Positions 6,980 to 15,428 of a stretch of DNA of 64,000 nucleotides are shown one piece after another (positions within the stretch are counted from its first letter, which is position 1; each line of letters starts with the position of its first letter). Made by a program: the position numbers and the translations under genes. The stretch comes from Cyanobium sp. PCC 7001. Its GTDB lineage: Bacteria; Cyanobacteriota; Cyanobacteriia; PCC-6307; Cyanobiaceae. The DNA is taken from positions 310,001-374,000 of the forward strand of contig NZ_DS990556.1 in assembly GCF_000155635.1 (NCBI RefSeq). The letters are read 5' to 3'. Below the pieces are notes generated by a model that did no database searches, was not told where the DNA came from, and saw nothing but the letters and a program-made list of their open reading frames with translations.

Positions 6980-9475
6980 ATGGGTCCCACACGTCAGAAC
7001 CATGGTCCCAGTGGGAAATGGGAGACGCTGGATACAGAGCAGCTGCTGCACGCACTGAAGTCATCCCCAGCTGGCCTGAGCCAGACAGAGGCTCTGCACC
7101 GTCTGAGAGAGTACGGCAGCAATGAGATCAAAGAAAGAAAGACCAATCAGATCCTGAAGTTTCTGACCTATTTCTGGGGTCCGATTCCATGGATGATTGA
7201 GTTCGCTGTGGTGCTTTCGGCACTCGCCAGGCACTGGCCAGATCTTGTCATCATCCTCGTGCTGCTGCTGGCCAACGGGGTGATCGGCTTCTGGGAAGAA
7301 CACCAGGCAGGCAATGCCATTGCGGCGCTCCAGGCCAAACTGGCCTTGAAGGCCCAGGTGAAGCGGGATCAACAGTGGACAACTCTGGAATCGCGGGAAT
7401 TGGTGCCTGGCGATGTCGTCCATCTGCGCCTCGGCGACATTGTGCCGGCGGATGCCCGCTTGTTGGCTGGTGAGCCACTGCAGGTGGATCAGTCGGCGCT
7501 AACGGGTGAATCGTTGCCCACCACACGTTCCAGTGGCGATGTCGTGTTTTCAGGATCCATCATTCGCCAGGGGGAGATCGACGCGTTGGTCTTTGCCACA
7601 GGTGGATCCACCTACTTCGGCAAGACGGCGGAACTTGTGCAATCTGCCCACAGCGTGAGCCATTTTCAACAAGCCGTGTTGAAGATCGGGAACTATCTGA
7701 TCCTGCTCGCGCTGATTCTGGTCACCGTGATCATGGCCGTGGCGCTGTTCCGCGGAGATCCCCTGCTCACAACCCTTCAGTTCGCCTTGGTGTTGACTGT
7801 GGCGGCGATTCCCGTGGCCATGCCCACCGTCCTTTCCGTGACCATGGCGGTGGGGGCACGTCTGCTCACGAAGAGGGGAGCCATTGTGACCCGCTTGGCG
7901 GCCATTGAGGAGCTGGCTGGGGTCGATGTGCTGTGTTCGGACAAGACCGGCACACTGACCCAGAACACGCTCACCCTGGGGGCACCCTTCAGTGTGGATC
8001 GCTCCGGCGACGGCCCAGGTTCAAACCTGGTGACGTTGTACGCCGCACTGGCATCACGTTCGGATAACAAGGACCCGATCGACCGGGCGGTGCTGGGCGG
8101 CCTGGGCGAGGGCCAGAGCCTGGATGGCTACCAGGTGGTTCACTTTCAGCCCTTTGATCCGGTGCACAAGCGCACCGAGGCCACCATCCGGCGCGGAGAC
8201 GGCGGGGACTTCAAGGTCACCAAAGGGGCCCCTCAGGTGATCCTGGCCTTGTCTTGCAACCGCGCCGAGGTCTCGGCTTCCGTCGAGCACGCCATCCATG
8301 GGTTTGCAGCACGCGGATACCGGTCTTTGGGGGTGGCTCGCACGGATGCGGAAGGCCACTGGCAGTTTCTGGGGGTCTTGCCCCTGTTCGATCCCCCTCG
8401 CCGGGAAGCCCGGGCGACCATCGCCACCGCCCACGAGATGGGCGTGATGGTCAAGATGATCACCGGTGACCAATTGCCTATCGCCCAGGAAACGGCGGAG
8501 AAGCTGGGGCTGGGCTCCCTGATCCTCGATGCCAACGGGTTTGGAGCCACCCAGACCGCTCAAAAGGGGTTGTTGGCGAAGTCGATCGAACAGGCGGATG
8601 GATTCGCGCAGGTGTTTCCGGAGCACAAGTTTCAGATCGTGCAGGTTCTCCAGCAGCACGGCCACATCGTTGGCATGACGGGAGACGGGGTCAACGATGC
8701 TCCCGCCCTGAAGCAGGCCGACTGCGGCATTGCCGTTTCGGATGCCACGGATGCGGCCAGAAGTGCCGCTTCGATAGTGCTGATGAGCCCAGGCTTATCC
8801 GTGATCATCGATGCGATCAAGGCAAGCCGCAAGATCTTCCAGAGAATGACCAGTTATGCAATTTACCGCATCGCCGAAACACTGCGCGTTCTTCTGTTCA
8901 TGACGGCCTCGATCCTGGCGTTTAACTTTTACCCTGTAACCGCCGTCATGATCGTGATGCTTGCCTTGCTCAATGATGGCGCCATACTCTCTATTGCGTA
9001 CGATAACGTCCATTACAGCAATACCCCAGAAAGATGGAATATGCGCATTGTGCTTGGGGTCGCCACTGCATTGGGCGTGGTTGGCGTCGCGTCAGCCTTT
9101 GGACTGTTCTTTCTTGGCGAGCGTATCTACAATCTCGATCGTTCTCATCTCCAGACGCTGATGTACCTGAAGCTTTCTGTGGCAGGGCATCTGACGATCT
9201 TCCTGACGCGGACTCGTGGTCCATTCTGGTCTATCCGTCCATCAAGGGTCCTGCTGCTGGCAGTGTGCGGAACCCAGTTGCTCGCCACGCTGATTGCGGT
9301 GTATGGATGGTTCATGGCTCCGCTGGGATGGAGTTGGGCCCTGGCGGTATGGGGCTATGCCCTGGTCTGGTTCGTGGTCAATGACCGCCTCAAGTTGGTG
9401 GTCTACCGGTTTCTGAACTCAGAACCACAGGCTGATGGGGCGGCGCGACTCCGGCAGGCCAGCATCATTGGCTGA
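6980..9475 (+). CDS. Plasma-membrane-type H+ (P3A) P-type ATPase
   Basis: The 831-residue protein has the P-type ATPase order: N-terminal cytosolic segment, two transmembrane helices (residues about 65-105), actuator domain with TGES at about 175, two more helices with AAIPVAMPTVLSVTMAVGAR, phosphorylation site DKTGT at about 321, the nucleotide-binding domain, hinge motif TGDGVNDAPALKQAD, and about six C-terminal helices. The length, GSNEIKE start and PVAMP motif match proton-efflux type IIIA ATPases of plants, fungi and some bacteria. It would use ATP to extrude protons and energise the membrane or control pH. The ATG at 6980 is preferred over 6887, which overlaps the DUF302 gene. No plant-type C-terminal autoinhibitory tail is evident. 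Confidence 0.9.
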   Translation: MGPTRQNHGPSGKWETLDTEQLLHALKSSPAGLSQTEALHRLREYGSNEIKERKTNQILKFLTYFWGPIPWMIEFAVVLSALARHWPDLVIILVLLLANGVIGFWEEHQAGNAIAALQAKLALKAQVKRDQQWTTLESRELVPGDVVHLRLGDIVPADARLLAGEPLQVDQSALTGESLPTTRSSGDVVFSGSIIRQGEIDALVFATGGSTYFGKTAELVQSAHSVSHFQQAVLKIGNYLILLALILVTVIMAVALFRGDPLLTTLQFALVLTVAAIPVAMPTVLSVTMAVGARLLTKRGAIVTRLAAIEELAGVDVLCSDKTGTLTQNTLTLGAPFSVDRSGDGPGSNLVTLYAALASRSDNKDPIDRAVLGGLGEGQSLDGYQVVHFQPFDPVHKRTEATIRRGDGGDFKVTKGAPQVILALSCNRAEVSASVEHAIHGFAARGYRSLGVARTDAEGHWQFLGVLPLFDPPRREARATIATAHEMGVMVKMITGDQLPIAQETAEKLGLGSLILDANGFGATQTAQKGLLAKSIEQADGFAQVFPEHKFQIVQVLQQHGHIVGMTGDGVNDAPALKQADCGIAVSDATDAARSAASIVLMSPGLSVIIDAIKASRKIFQRMTSYAIYRIAETLRVLLFMTASILAFNFYPVTAVMIVMLALLNDGAILSIAYDNVHYSNTPERWNMRIVLGVATALGVVGVASAFGLFFLGERIYNLDRSHLQTLMYLKLSVAGHLTIFLTRTRGPFWSIRPSRVLLLAVCGTQLLATLIAVYGWFMAPLGWSWALAVWGYALVWFVVNDRLKLVVYRFLNSEPQADGAARLRQASIIG

Positions 9476-9590
9476 TGGATTCCTCATGGCTATGTCTTAA
9501 ATGGCTCCAACTTCTGCGTGCCCGAGGAGCAGCCTGAACAGAGTCAATGGATCAAGTGGTTTTACTTCACCTTTGCGGCATCCCAAGGCC

Positions 9591-10523
9591 ATGGACGAGC
9601 AATTCTCTGAACAGCATGCACCATCCAATCCATTCCCGATCCCAGATCTTGGTCGTCTGGTGAGGCCCTTGGTTGTTCCCCCTGGCAAGACCATCTCCCT
9701 TGCCAGTGACTTCGACCCTGGTTACAAGGCCCATTATCTGGAAAAGGATGATGCCGATCGCGATCTGCAGGAGGCTATCCGTGCCTTGGCTATCTACCAG
9801 GGCATGCTCTATGCCCAGGACACCCATGCCTTGCTGATTATTCTTCAGGCCATGGATGCCGCTGGCAAAGACAGCACAATCAGGCATGTACTGTCTGGAA
9901 TCAATCCGCAAGGTTGTCGTGTTTACAGTTTCAAGGCTCCTTCCATCGAAGAACTGGACCATGGTTTCCTCTGGCGCTGTTCAAATGTGCTGCCGCGACG
10001 AGGAAATATCTGCGTCTTCAACCGCTCCTACTATGAAGATGTTCTCATCACACGAGTCCATCCCGAGTTGATGGGCTCACGCCAGCTTCCCAAAGCGTTG
10101 ATTGATGAGGAGATATGGTATCGCCGCTTCAGGGAAATCAACGCATTCGAAGACTACCTCGTCAACAATGGTACCGTCGTGCTCAAGTTCTTCTTGAATG
10201 TGTCCAAGAGTGAGCAGAAGGACCGTCTGCTGGAGAGGGTTGGCCGACCCGAGAAGAACTGGAAATATTCTGTCAAGGATGTCATCGAGCGCAGCTACTG
10301 GAACGACTATATGGCTGCCTATGAAGCCATGTTCAACCACACGAGCACAGCCATTGCTCCTTGGTACATTATCCCAGCCGATCATAAATGGTTTACACGG
10401 CTTGCCGTGGCTGCCGTAATCTATACGAAGCTAAAGGAGATGAACCTCTCATATCCCAGCCTGAGTGCACAGCAGGAGGCCGAACTCCTCAATGCCCGAT
10501 CGATGCTCGAGCAGCAGGATTAG
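9591..10523 (+). CDS. ppk2: Polyphosphate kinase 2 (PPK2) family phosphotransferase
   Basis: The 310-residue protein holds the PPK2 core: Walker A DAAGKDST at about residue 89, the lid/acceptor region GCRVYSFKAPS, Walker B RGNICVFNRSYYEDVL, and ERVGRPEKNWKYSVKD. The family transfers phosphate between polyphosphate and nucleoside mono- or diphosphates. The short one-domain form with GKDST fits enzymes that phosphorylate AMP/ADP or GDP using polyphosphate, but the class cannot be fixed by eye. Its position next to an ATP-driven proton pump suggests a polyphosphate-backed energy reserve. ATG at 9591 chosen because the upstream 30 codons are unlike the family. Confidence 0.9.
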   Translation: MDEQFSEQHAPSNPFPIPDLGRLVRPLVVPPGKTISLASDFDPGYKAHYLEKDDADRDLQEAIRALAIYQGMLYAQDTHALLIILQAMDAAGKDSTIRHVLSGINPQGCRVYSFKAPSIEELDHGFLWRCSNVLPRRGNICVFNRSYYEDVLITRVHPELMGSRQLPKALIDEEIWYRRFREINAFEDYLVNNGTVVLKFFLNVSKSEQKDRLLERVGRPEKNWKYSVKDVIERSYWNDYMAAYEAMFNHTSTAIAPWYIIPADHKWFTRLAVAAVIYTKLKEMNLSYPSLSAQQEAELLNARSMLEQQD

Positions 10524-10561
10524 ATCATTGCTGCCCCAGGCTATACCCTGTTGTATGGACA

Positions 10562-11284
10562 ATGACGAACCACTTGCTGGTTGTCCTGGTGCTCCTCCTG
10601 GATCTGGTGGTGCTCGGTCTGCTGCTTCCCTCGCTGCTGATCCGCTTCCTGCTGGCGCCGCTCCACCCGCAGGTGCTGTTCTGTGGCCGCGGGCCCAGCA
10701 AACGGCTGGCCCTGACCCTCGACGACGGCCCCAGCGGCCCCGGTTCCGAGGCCCTGCTGGAGCTGCTGGAGGAACTGCAGGTGCCTGCCACCTTCTTCCT
10801 GATCGGGTCCCATCTGGAGCGGGATCCGGCCTTCCCCCTCCGGGCGCTGCAGCAGGGGCATGAGCTCGGCAACCATCTCTGGCGTGATGAACCCTCTGCC
10901 GCTCTGGAGGAGTCCAGCTTTCACCGGCAGCTCCGGAACACCGAGCGACGCGTGGAGCGAGCCGCCTTCCCCGAGCCGGTGACCTGGCGCTGGTGCCGGC
11001 CAGGGCAGGGCTGGTTCCACCGGCGGATGCTGGCGTGGCTGGCAGGACGCCACTATCGGCTGGTGCTGGGCTCGATCTTCCCGTGGGACACCCTGAAGCC
11101 GCCGCTGTGGTTCGTGCGCTGGTTCGTGCGCTGCAACGCCCACCCCGGCGGCATCCTGGTGCTGCATGACACCCCGGCTCTGAACGCCCGCACCTGCCGC
11201 ACGCTGCAGCGGATCGTGCCTGACCTGCGCCGGCGCGGCTACACGTTCGTGCCGCTGGCGGAGCTGCTCGATCCGGGCTCCTGA
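10562..11284 (+). CDS. Polysaccharide deacetylase (NodB-like) with altered metal motif
   Basis: The 240-residue protein starts with a membrane anchor (HLLVVLVLLLDLVVLGLLLP), followed by a NodB homology domain: TLDDGPSGPGSEALLELL, VPATFFLIGSHLE, GHELGNHLWRDEPS and a late LVLHDTPAL motif. The family removes acetyl groups from peptidoglycan, chitin-like glycans or related amides using a metal held by Asp-His-His. Here the usual HxxxH reads HLWRD, so the second metal His is replaced by Asp. The enzyme may be of a variant subfamily or inactive. The 3' end overlaps the convergent hydrolase gene by 46 bases. Confidence 0.75.
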   Translation: MTNHLLVVLVLLLDLVVLGLLLPSLLIRFLLAPLHPQVLFCGRGPSKRLALTLDDGPSGPGSEALLELLEELQVPATFFLIGSHLERDPAFPLRALQQGHELGNHLWRDEPSAALEESSFHRQLRNTERRVERAAFPEPVTWRWCRPGQGWFHRRMLAWLAGRHYRLVLGSIFPWDTLKPPLWFVRWFVRCNAHPGGILVLHDTPALNARTCRTLQRIVPDLRRRGYTFVPLAELLDPGS

Positions 11285-11961
11285 AGGGCCGCCCACCACT
11301 GCTCCACCACCTCCGGGCTGCCATACCAACGCGGCCCGAAGGCACCGCCATGGGCCACGCCGGGAAGCACCAGCGGGGTGGAGCCCTCCAGCAGGGCGGA
11401 GGCCACCGGCACCAGGCCGTCGCCCCGGTCGTGGGGATCACCCGTGCTGTTGCGGTAGGCCGTGGGGGCCAGGCGTTGGGCCATCGGTGTGGCCTCGGCC
11501 AGCTCCAGATCGCCCGCCACCGACAGGTAGCGCACCTGATCGGCGAAGGGACAGCCCGGCAGGCGCCGCTGCACCATCTGGCGCAGCACGGTGGCCTTGA
11601 GGGCCGTATGGGGGCTGCCCAGCATCACCAGCGCGCTGGCCAGGGCCTTGCCGTCGTAGCGCCGGCCCTGGAAGGGGGCGTCATCCAGAAACAGCCGCAG
11701 CATGATGCCGCCGGAGCTGTGGCCGATCAGCGTCACCGTGCCGGTGGGCGACTGTCGGGCCAGCTCACGGGCGGCGACGGCGACGCGATCGAGGATCCGC
11801 GCCCAGGCAAAGGCGAACACGGTGAGCAGCCATTCCGGTTTGCCCACGGGCACCAGTCGCACCGGCTGGCCGCTCAGCTGTTCCAGCCGCTCCCGCATCG
11901 GCGCGTAGGCCTCGGGGCTGATCAGGAAGCCGCCCAGGATCAGGATCGGTTGGGTGGGCAT
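11239..11961 (-). CDS. Alpha/beta hydrolase (lipase-like)
   Basis: The 240-residue protein has an alpha/beta-hydrolase opening (ILILGGFLISPEAY), the nucleophile elbow GHSSGG at about residues 99-104 with Ser as nucleophile, a possible acid in GDGLVPVASAL and a C-terminal His in VLPGVAHGGAFG. This is the layout of lipase- and PGAP1-like esterases common in cyanobacteria. No signal peptide is visible, so it is probably cytosolic or peripheral. The substrate is unknown. Confidence 0.75.
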   Translation of the reverse strand: MPTQPILILGGFLISPEAYAPMRERLEQLSGQPVRLVPVGKPEWLLTVFAFAWARILDRVAVAARELARQSPTGTVTLIGHSSGGIMLRLFLDDAPFQGRRYDGKALASALVMLGSPHTALKATVLRQMVQRRLPGCPFADQVRYLSVAGDLELAEATPMAQRLAPTAYRNSTGDPHDRGDGLVPVASALLEGSTPLVLPGVAHGGAFGPRWYGSPEVVEQWWAALQEPGSSSSASGTNV

Positions 11962-11990
11962 GGGCCGGTGTGTGCTGCTGATCGGGTTGG

Positions 11991-12380
11991 CTACATCCTT
12001 GATCCGGCCCGCCAGAACGACCAGGCGCTGCTCACGGCGACCGCAAGACAGGGGAACAGCAGCACGAGATCATCGAGGCCCACCGGGGTGGACGACAGGC
12101 TCACCACCACCAGACAACTCGCAAGGGCCAGCAGGGCCAGGCACAGGGCGCCCGGCTGCTGCAGCCGGGGAACGCAACCCATCACCACCAGGCCGAGCCA
12201 CAGCAGCGGAAGCAGGTAGATCCCCCAGAGGAGAACACCGTTGAGGTGGTTCAGGGCCGTCTCGAGGACGGCGAACAGCCCCTTGGATCGGGCGATGTCC
12301 CCGATGACCAGGAACCACAGCGCCAGGGCCGCATAGGGCAGCACCAGGATCGACCCGAGCACATGCAGTACAACCCTCAT
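11991..12380 (-). CDS. Small four-helix membrane protein, function unknown
   Basis: The 129-residue protein is almost wholly hydrophobic, with about four helices (VLGSILVLPYAALALWFLVI; LLWGIYLLPLLWLGLVVMGC; ALCLALLALASCLVVVSLS; LVLLFPCLAVAVSSAWSFW). No family was recognised. It lies 29 bases upstream of the hydrolase on the same strand, so the pair may be co-transcribed. A soluble function is unlikely. Confidence 0.6.
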   Translation of the reverse strand: MRVVLHVLGSILVLPYAALALWFLVIGDIARSKGLFAVLETALNHLNGVLLWGIYLLPLLWLGLVVMGCVPRLQQPGALCLALLALASCLVVVSLSSTPVGLDDLVLLFPCLAVAVSSAWSFWRAGSRM

Positions 12381-12517
12381 GGCCAGGGTCGGCCATCCAA
12401 TCGGGTCAGGTCAGGGCAGCTGCCAATCATCCCGGCGAAAGGGGAAGCGGCCGAGCCGGATCGTCAGCCGGTGGCGTGGGAGTCCATGGCGTGGCCGTCA
12501 TCGGCTGAAGGAAACCA

Positions 12518-13459
12518 TCACCGCCAGTCATCCAGAACAAACAGATCGGGGCGGTTGTACCCAGGGTCGTTGGGCCGGTGCATCACGACACCGGGCATTT
12601 CTGTACGGAAACCTCGGGCGACCATGCGCCCAAGAGCCGCTTCATGGCTGGTGTTCACCCCAGCCAGCAGACGCGACGCCTGCTGGGACGCCCCATGACG
12701 CTCACATTGATCGAGCAGCATCTCGAACTGCTCGGCCGTGCGGGGCCCCGGGCGGACGCCGCCGAATTTCACGTAGCAAGCCCCACTGCCGGCCTCACTG
12801 CCGGGCCCACAATGGCAGACCGCAAAGGCCGCCAGGCCTGCCTCATCCCACAGCAAGACCGTATCTCCCAATGCCTGGGAATGAACGGCTTCGATCTCTC
12901 GGGAGAGGTCCAGGCCCGGGTAGAGGGCATCCGTGAGCGCTGAACAGGCTTCAAGACACTCCAGGCGCTGCTCAGGGGTGAGCTGGGAGTAGGTGGATCC
13001 GGACACGCTGGTGACCTCCATCTGAATGGGTTTCGCCATCAGGTAGGTCAGAAAGCGTGGGTAGAACCCGAACTTGCCATACAGCGCATGGTGCTTGGGG
13101 CTGTTGGCGAAGGTGAACAATCCGGCCTGTTGGATCCCCCAGGCGTCAAACAGATCCAGCACGGGCTCGATCAGGCGCTGGGCAATGCCTTGATTCCAGC
13201 AGTCAGGGTGAACGGAAAGAGGCCCGAAGGTGCCGACACTCCCCCAACGACAGGCAATGTTGGATCCGACCAACGTTCCATCCAGCTCAGCGGCAAAGGC
13301 CGCTGTCGGGTCGAGCCTCCATCGGGGTTGCACGTAGTTCGCATCGCCGCCGAAGTTGCTCGGCTCTGGCAATCCAAGGAAGGTGCCAAAGGCGAGCCTG
13401 AAGAGATCTTCCGCCGCGGACAGCTCCTGCTCTTGGAGAAGTCGGATGGAGAGGCTCAC
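12518..13459 (-). CDS. GNAT family N-acetyltransferase
   Basis: From the GTG at 13459 the protein has 313 residues. The N-terminal half is a GNAT domain (SIRLLQEQELSAAEDLF, LVGSNIACRW, then the acetyl-CoA loop HPDCWNQGIAQRL and FGFYPRF). The second half is a further, weaker GNAT-like or unique domain, as in two-domain GNAT proteins. The reading frame extends back to a TTG at 13531, but those 24 residues show no resemblance to the fold. The substrate is unknown. Directly upstream on the same strand lies the frameshifted P-loop gene. Confidence 0.7.
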   Translation of the reverse strand: MSLSIRLLQEQELSAAEDLFRLAFGTFLGLPEPSNFGGDANYVQPRWRLDPTAAFAAELDGTLVGSNIACRWGSVGTFGPLSVHPDCWNQGIAQRLIEPVLDLFDAWGIQQAGLFTFANSPKHHALYGKFGFYPRFLTYLMAKPIQMEVTSVSGSTYSQLTPEQRLECLEACSALTDALYPGLDLSREIEAVHSQALGDTVLLWDEAGLAAFAVCHCGPGSEAGSGACYVKFGGVRPGPRTAEQFEMLLDQCERHGASQQASRLLAGVNTSHEAALGRMVARGFRTEMPGVVMHRPNDPGYNRPDLFVLDDWR

Positions 13460-13544
13460 GAGCCGTGCGCTGCCGTCGTTGGATGGGCGATCGTAGCGAT
13501 ACCAGCCCTGGTCCCAATCACGGCACCGCAATCATCACAAAGGG

Positions 13545-14071
13545 TCACCCATTCCCTGAATTCCAGCTCCCTTGCCCTGGCTGGAGCAGCTTGTCGTAAT
13601 ACTCCGGACGGGTGAGTTCGCGCTTCCATCCTGGAAAGGCCTCGAACAGCGCCCGGTGCTGCCCGAGGCCGTATTCGTCCTCGCGCGTGGGATAGGAGCG
13701 CACCCAGGCGATCATGTTCTCCAGGTTCTGCTGCTGCTCTTCCGGCGTGTGAACTTCTCGGGCTCAAAGGGCCGGCTCCGGCAATGGGCCGCGCACACCT
13801 CCACGCCGGGATTGAGAAAGATCATTTCCTCGGCCTGTTTCAGCACCGGCGCGAGGATGTCGGCGTACCAACCCTCGAGGATCCAGTGCTCGTGGGCGGC
13901 GATGAACCGCCGCACCGCTGCCACGCTGTCGGCCAGTGGGCGCCGCTGAGGGCTGCCCGGCTCGAAGGCCACGGCATCGAGGGAGAGACGCTCCGCCGGA
14001 TGGCGCGCCTGCAGCTGCCGGGCGAGGCTGCTCTTGCCGGCCCCGGCGTTGCCCAGAAGAACGAGGCGCAT
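13545..14071 (-). pseudogene. P-loop NTPase (adenylate-kinase-like), frameshifted
   Basis: From the ATG at 14071 the frame encodes a small P-loop kinase-like protein: GNAGAGKSS at residues 7-15, HEHWILEGWYAD, CRSRPFEPEKF. Normal members continue with a (T)PEEQ helix and a YPTREDEY-like segment. Here that continuation is present but in another frame, starting TPEEQQQNLENMIAWVRSY and ending at the stop at 13545. The break is at about 13749, where TTC is followed by two extra bases (or one base is missing) before ACGCCGGAA. Without repair the first frame ends after a short false tail at 13712. A sequencing error is possible, but nearby gene debris makes true decay plausible. Confidence 0.7.
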
Positions 14072-14143
14072 TCGAACAGCTTCCTGGGGGTGCCCAGAGA
14101 TACCAAGGCGCTGCCCGACGTCTCACGGTGCATGGGGCGGTGA

Positions 14144-14326
14144 CGCCAGGCTGAGAAGCCGTTCGATCAGCTATTCGGCCGCCCCGGGCGGATCGACGGG
14201 CTGGAGTGGTTCCTGGACCATGTGACAGGCACGGGAACCGTCTGGTTGGCGCGGCGGATCGCTATCGCCCGCCACTTGCGCCAGCGCTTCGGCAGCGGCA
14301 CCACAGCTCCAGCCGGCACTCCCTGA
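14144..14326 (+). pseudogene. C-terminal remnant of a polysaccharide deacetylase / PuuE-type protein
   Basis: This frame has no start codon of its own and encodes about 60 residues: FDQLFGRPGRIDGLEWFLDH followed by VTGTGTVWLARRIAIARHL. That matches the tail of PuuE-type allantoinase and related deacetylases (R-x3-I-x4-FLxH, VWxARRxxIARHW). Everything N-terminal, including the catalytic domain, is missing. It lies between the broken P-loop gene and an unrelated - strand gene. Confidence 0.55.
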
Positions 14327-14359
14327 GAGCGGCCCCCAATGGCCACCGCCGGGATCCGG

Positions 14360-15343
14360 TCAACCCAGAGCACTCACCTCGAGCAGCCAGATGGCGATCT
14401 CCACGCTCTGGTCGATGCGGGTGAGTGGCGAAGCGTCCGCCAGCCAGGTGCCCTCGGCGTTCTGGCCTTGGAGCAGGTGGCGCACGATCGCCTCGCTCAG
14501 CGCCCGTGGTGCGGCCTCGCCTGTGGCGGAGGCCAGTTCGGCGCAGCCCCAGGCCACCTTGTGGGCGAAGGGTTCGGGCACCATGCGCGGGGCGCAGGCT
14601 GCGGCGAAGCCGCCGTAGCCCCTGGCCGTGGCGAGGGGCGCCGCCTCCCCGGTGGCCTGATGCAGGCGGCAGAGGAACGCGATCGGATAGCCGAGGAAGA
14701 ACCAGGCCTGCCCCGGCTCCCCCGCCTCCACGCAATGCAGCGGGGCGACCTCTGGCGGGAACTCGGTCAGCAGCTGTTCCTCAGCGCTCATCTGCAGGTA
14801 CAGCCGGCTCGTGGGGGCGGGCTGCATGTCGAGGAAGCGCTGCAGAGCCCGGGCCGTTCCCCGGGCACGCTCCAGGTCAGCGAAGTACAGCGAGGCCAGG
14901 CCGAGATGGGCACAGGTGAGGAGTTCCAGCACGGCCTCCTGACCATCGCCGCGGGGCTGGAGGGTGAAGCCGGCCGGCGCATCACTCCAGAAGCGCTGCA
15001 GGAAACTCCAGGCCGGCAAGCTCAGATCGAAGCGTCCGATCTTGTGGGCCGCCATCGCGATCCAGCCGCTCATGTAGGCCGGATAGCCGGCCAGCACCGG
15101 ATCGGCGGTGCGCAGGGCGGGGCGGCTGAGGAAGTCGCCGCTGGGCTGCTGAAAGCGGGCCGCGATCCGGTCAAGCAGCTGCCTCGCCTCGCGGGGGCGG
15201 CCGGCCAGTTGCAGCAGATAGGGCGCCTTGTAGTGGGCCGCCAGGTCGTGGCCGAGCCCTTCCGGGGAGTTCAGCCGGGCCGCGATCCACTCAACCGTGT
15301 GCTCTGCCGCCTTGCGGCATGCGTCCTGGAGTTCCGCCTGCAT
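14360..15343 (-). CDS. Alpha-helical toroid-like protein, function unknown
   Basis: The 327-residue protein is made of repeating helical pairs, with aromatic and Gly residues at helix ends (GYPAYMSGWIAMAAHKIGR, LYFADLERARGTARALQRF, WFFLGYPIAFLCRLHQATGE, HKVAWGCAELASATGE, QSVEIAIWLLEVSAL). This layout is that of alpha/alpha-toroid proteins (terpene cyclase, prenyltransferase or epimerase-type barrels). No QW motif, DxDD motif or clear catalytic set was found, so no reaction is proposed. No signal peptide. The 5' end is 85 bases from the divergent secreted-protein gene. Confidence 0.6.
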   Translation of the reverse strand: MQAELQDACRKAAEHTVEWIAARLNSPEGLGHDLAAHYKAPYLLQLAGRPREARQLLDRIAARFQQPSGDFLSRPALRTADPVLAGYPAYMSGWIAMAAHKIGRFDLSLPAWSFLQRFWSDAPAGFTLQPRGDGQEAVLELLTCAHLGLASLYFADLERARGTARALQRFLDMQPAPTSRLYLQMSAEEQLLTEFPPEVAPLHCVEAGEPGQAWFFLGYPIAFLCRLHQATGEAAPLATARGYGGFAAACAPRMVPEPFAHKVAWGCAELASATGEAAPRALSEAIVRHLLQGQNAEGTWLADASPLTRIDQSVEIAIWLLEVSALG

Positions 15344-15428
15344 GCCGTTCCGCTTCCGCTTCCGCTCCTACCCTGCCGAGCCCTGCGCAAGCCGCCACTA
15401 CCCTGTGGGGGAGATGGGAGGTGGATTG

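Noticed and set aside
13460-13531. TTG start at 13531 for the GNAT protein
   Set aside because: The extra 24 residues do not resemble the fold; GTG 13459 starts directly before it. It cannot be excluded.
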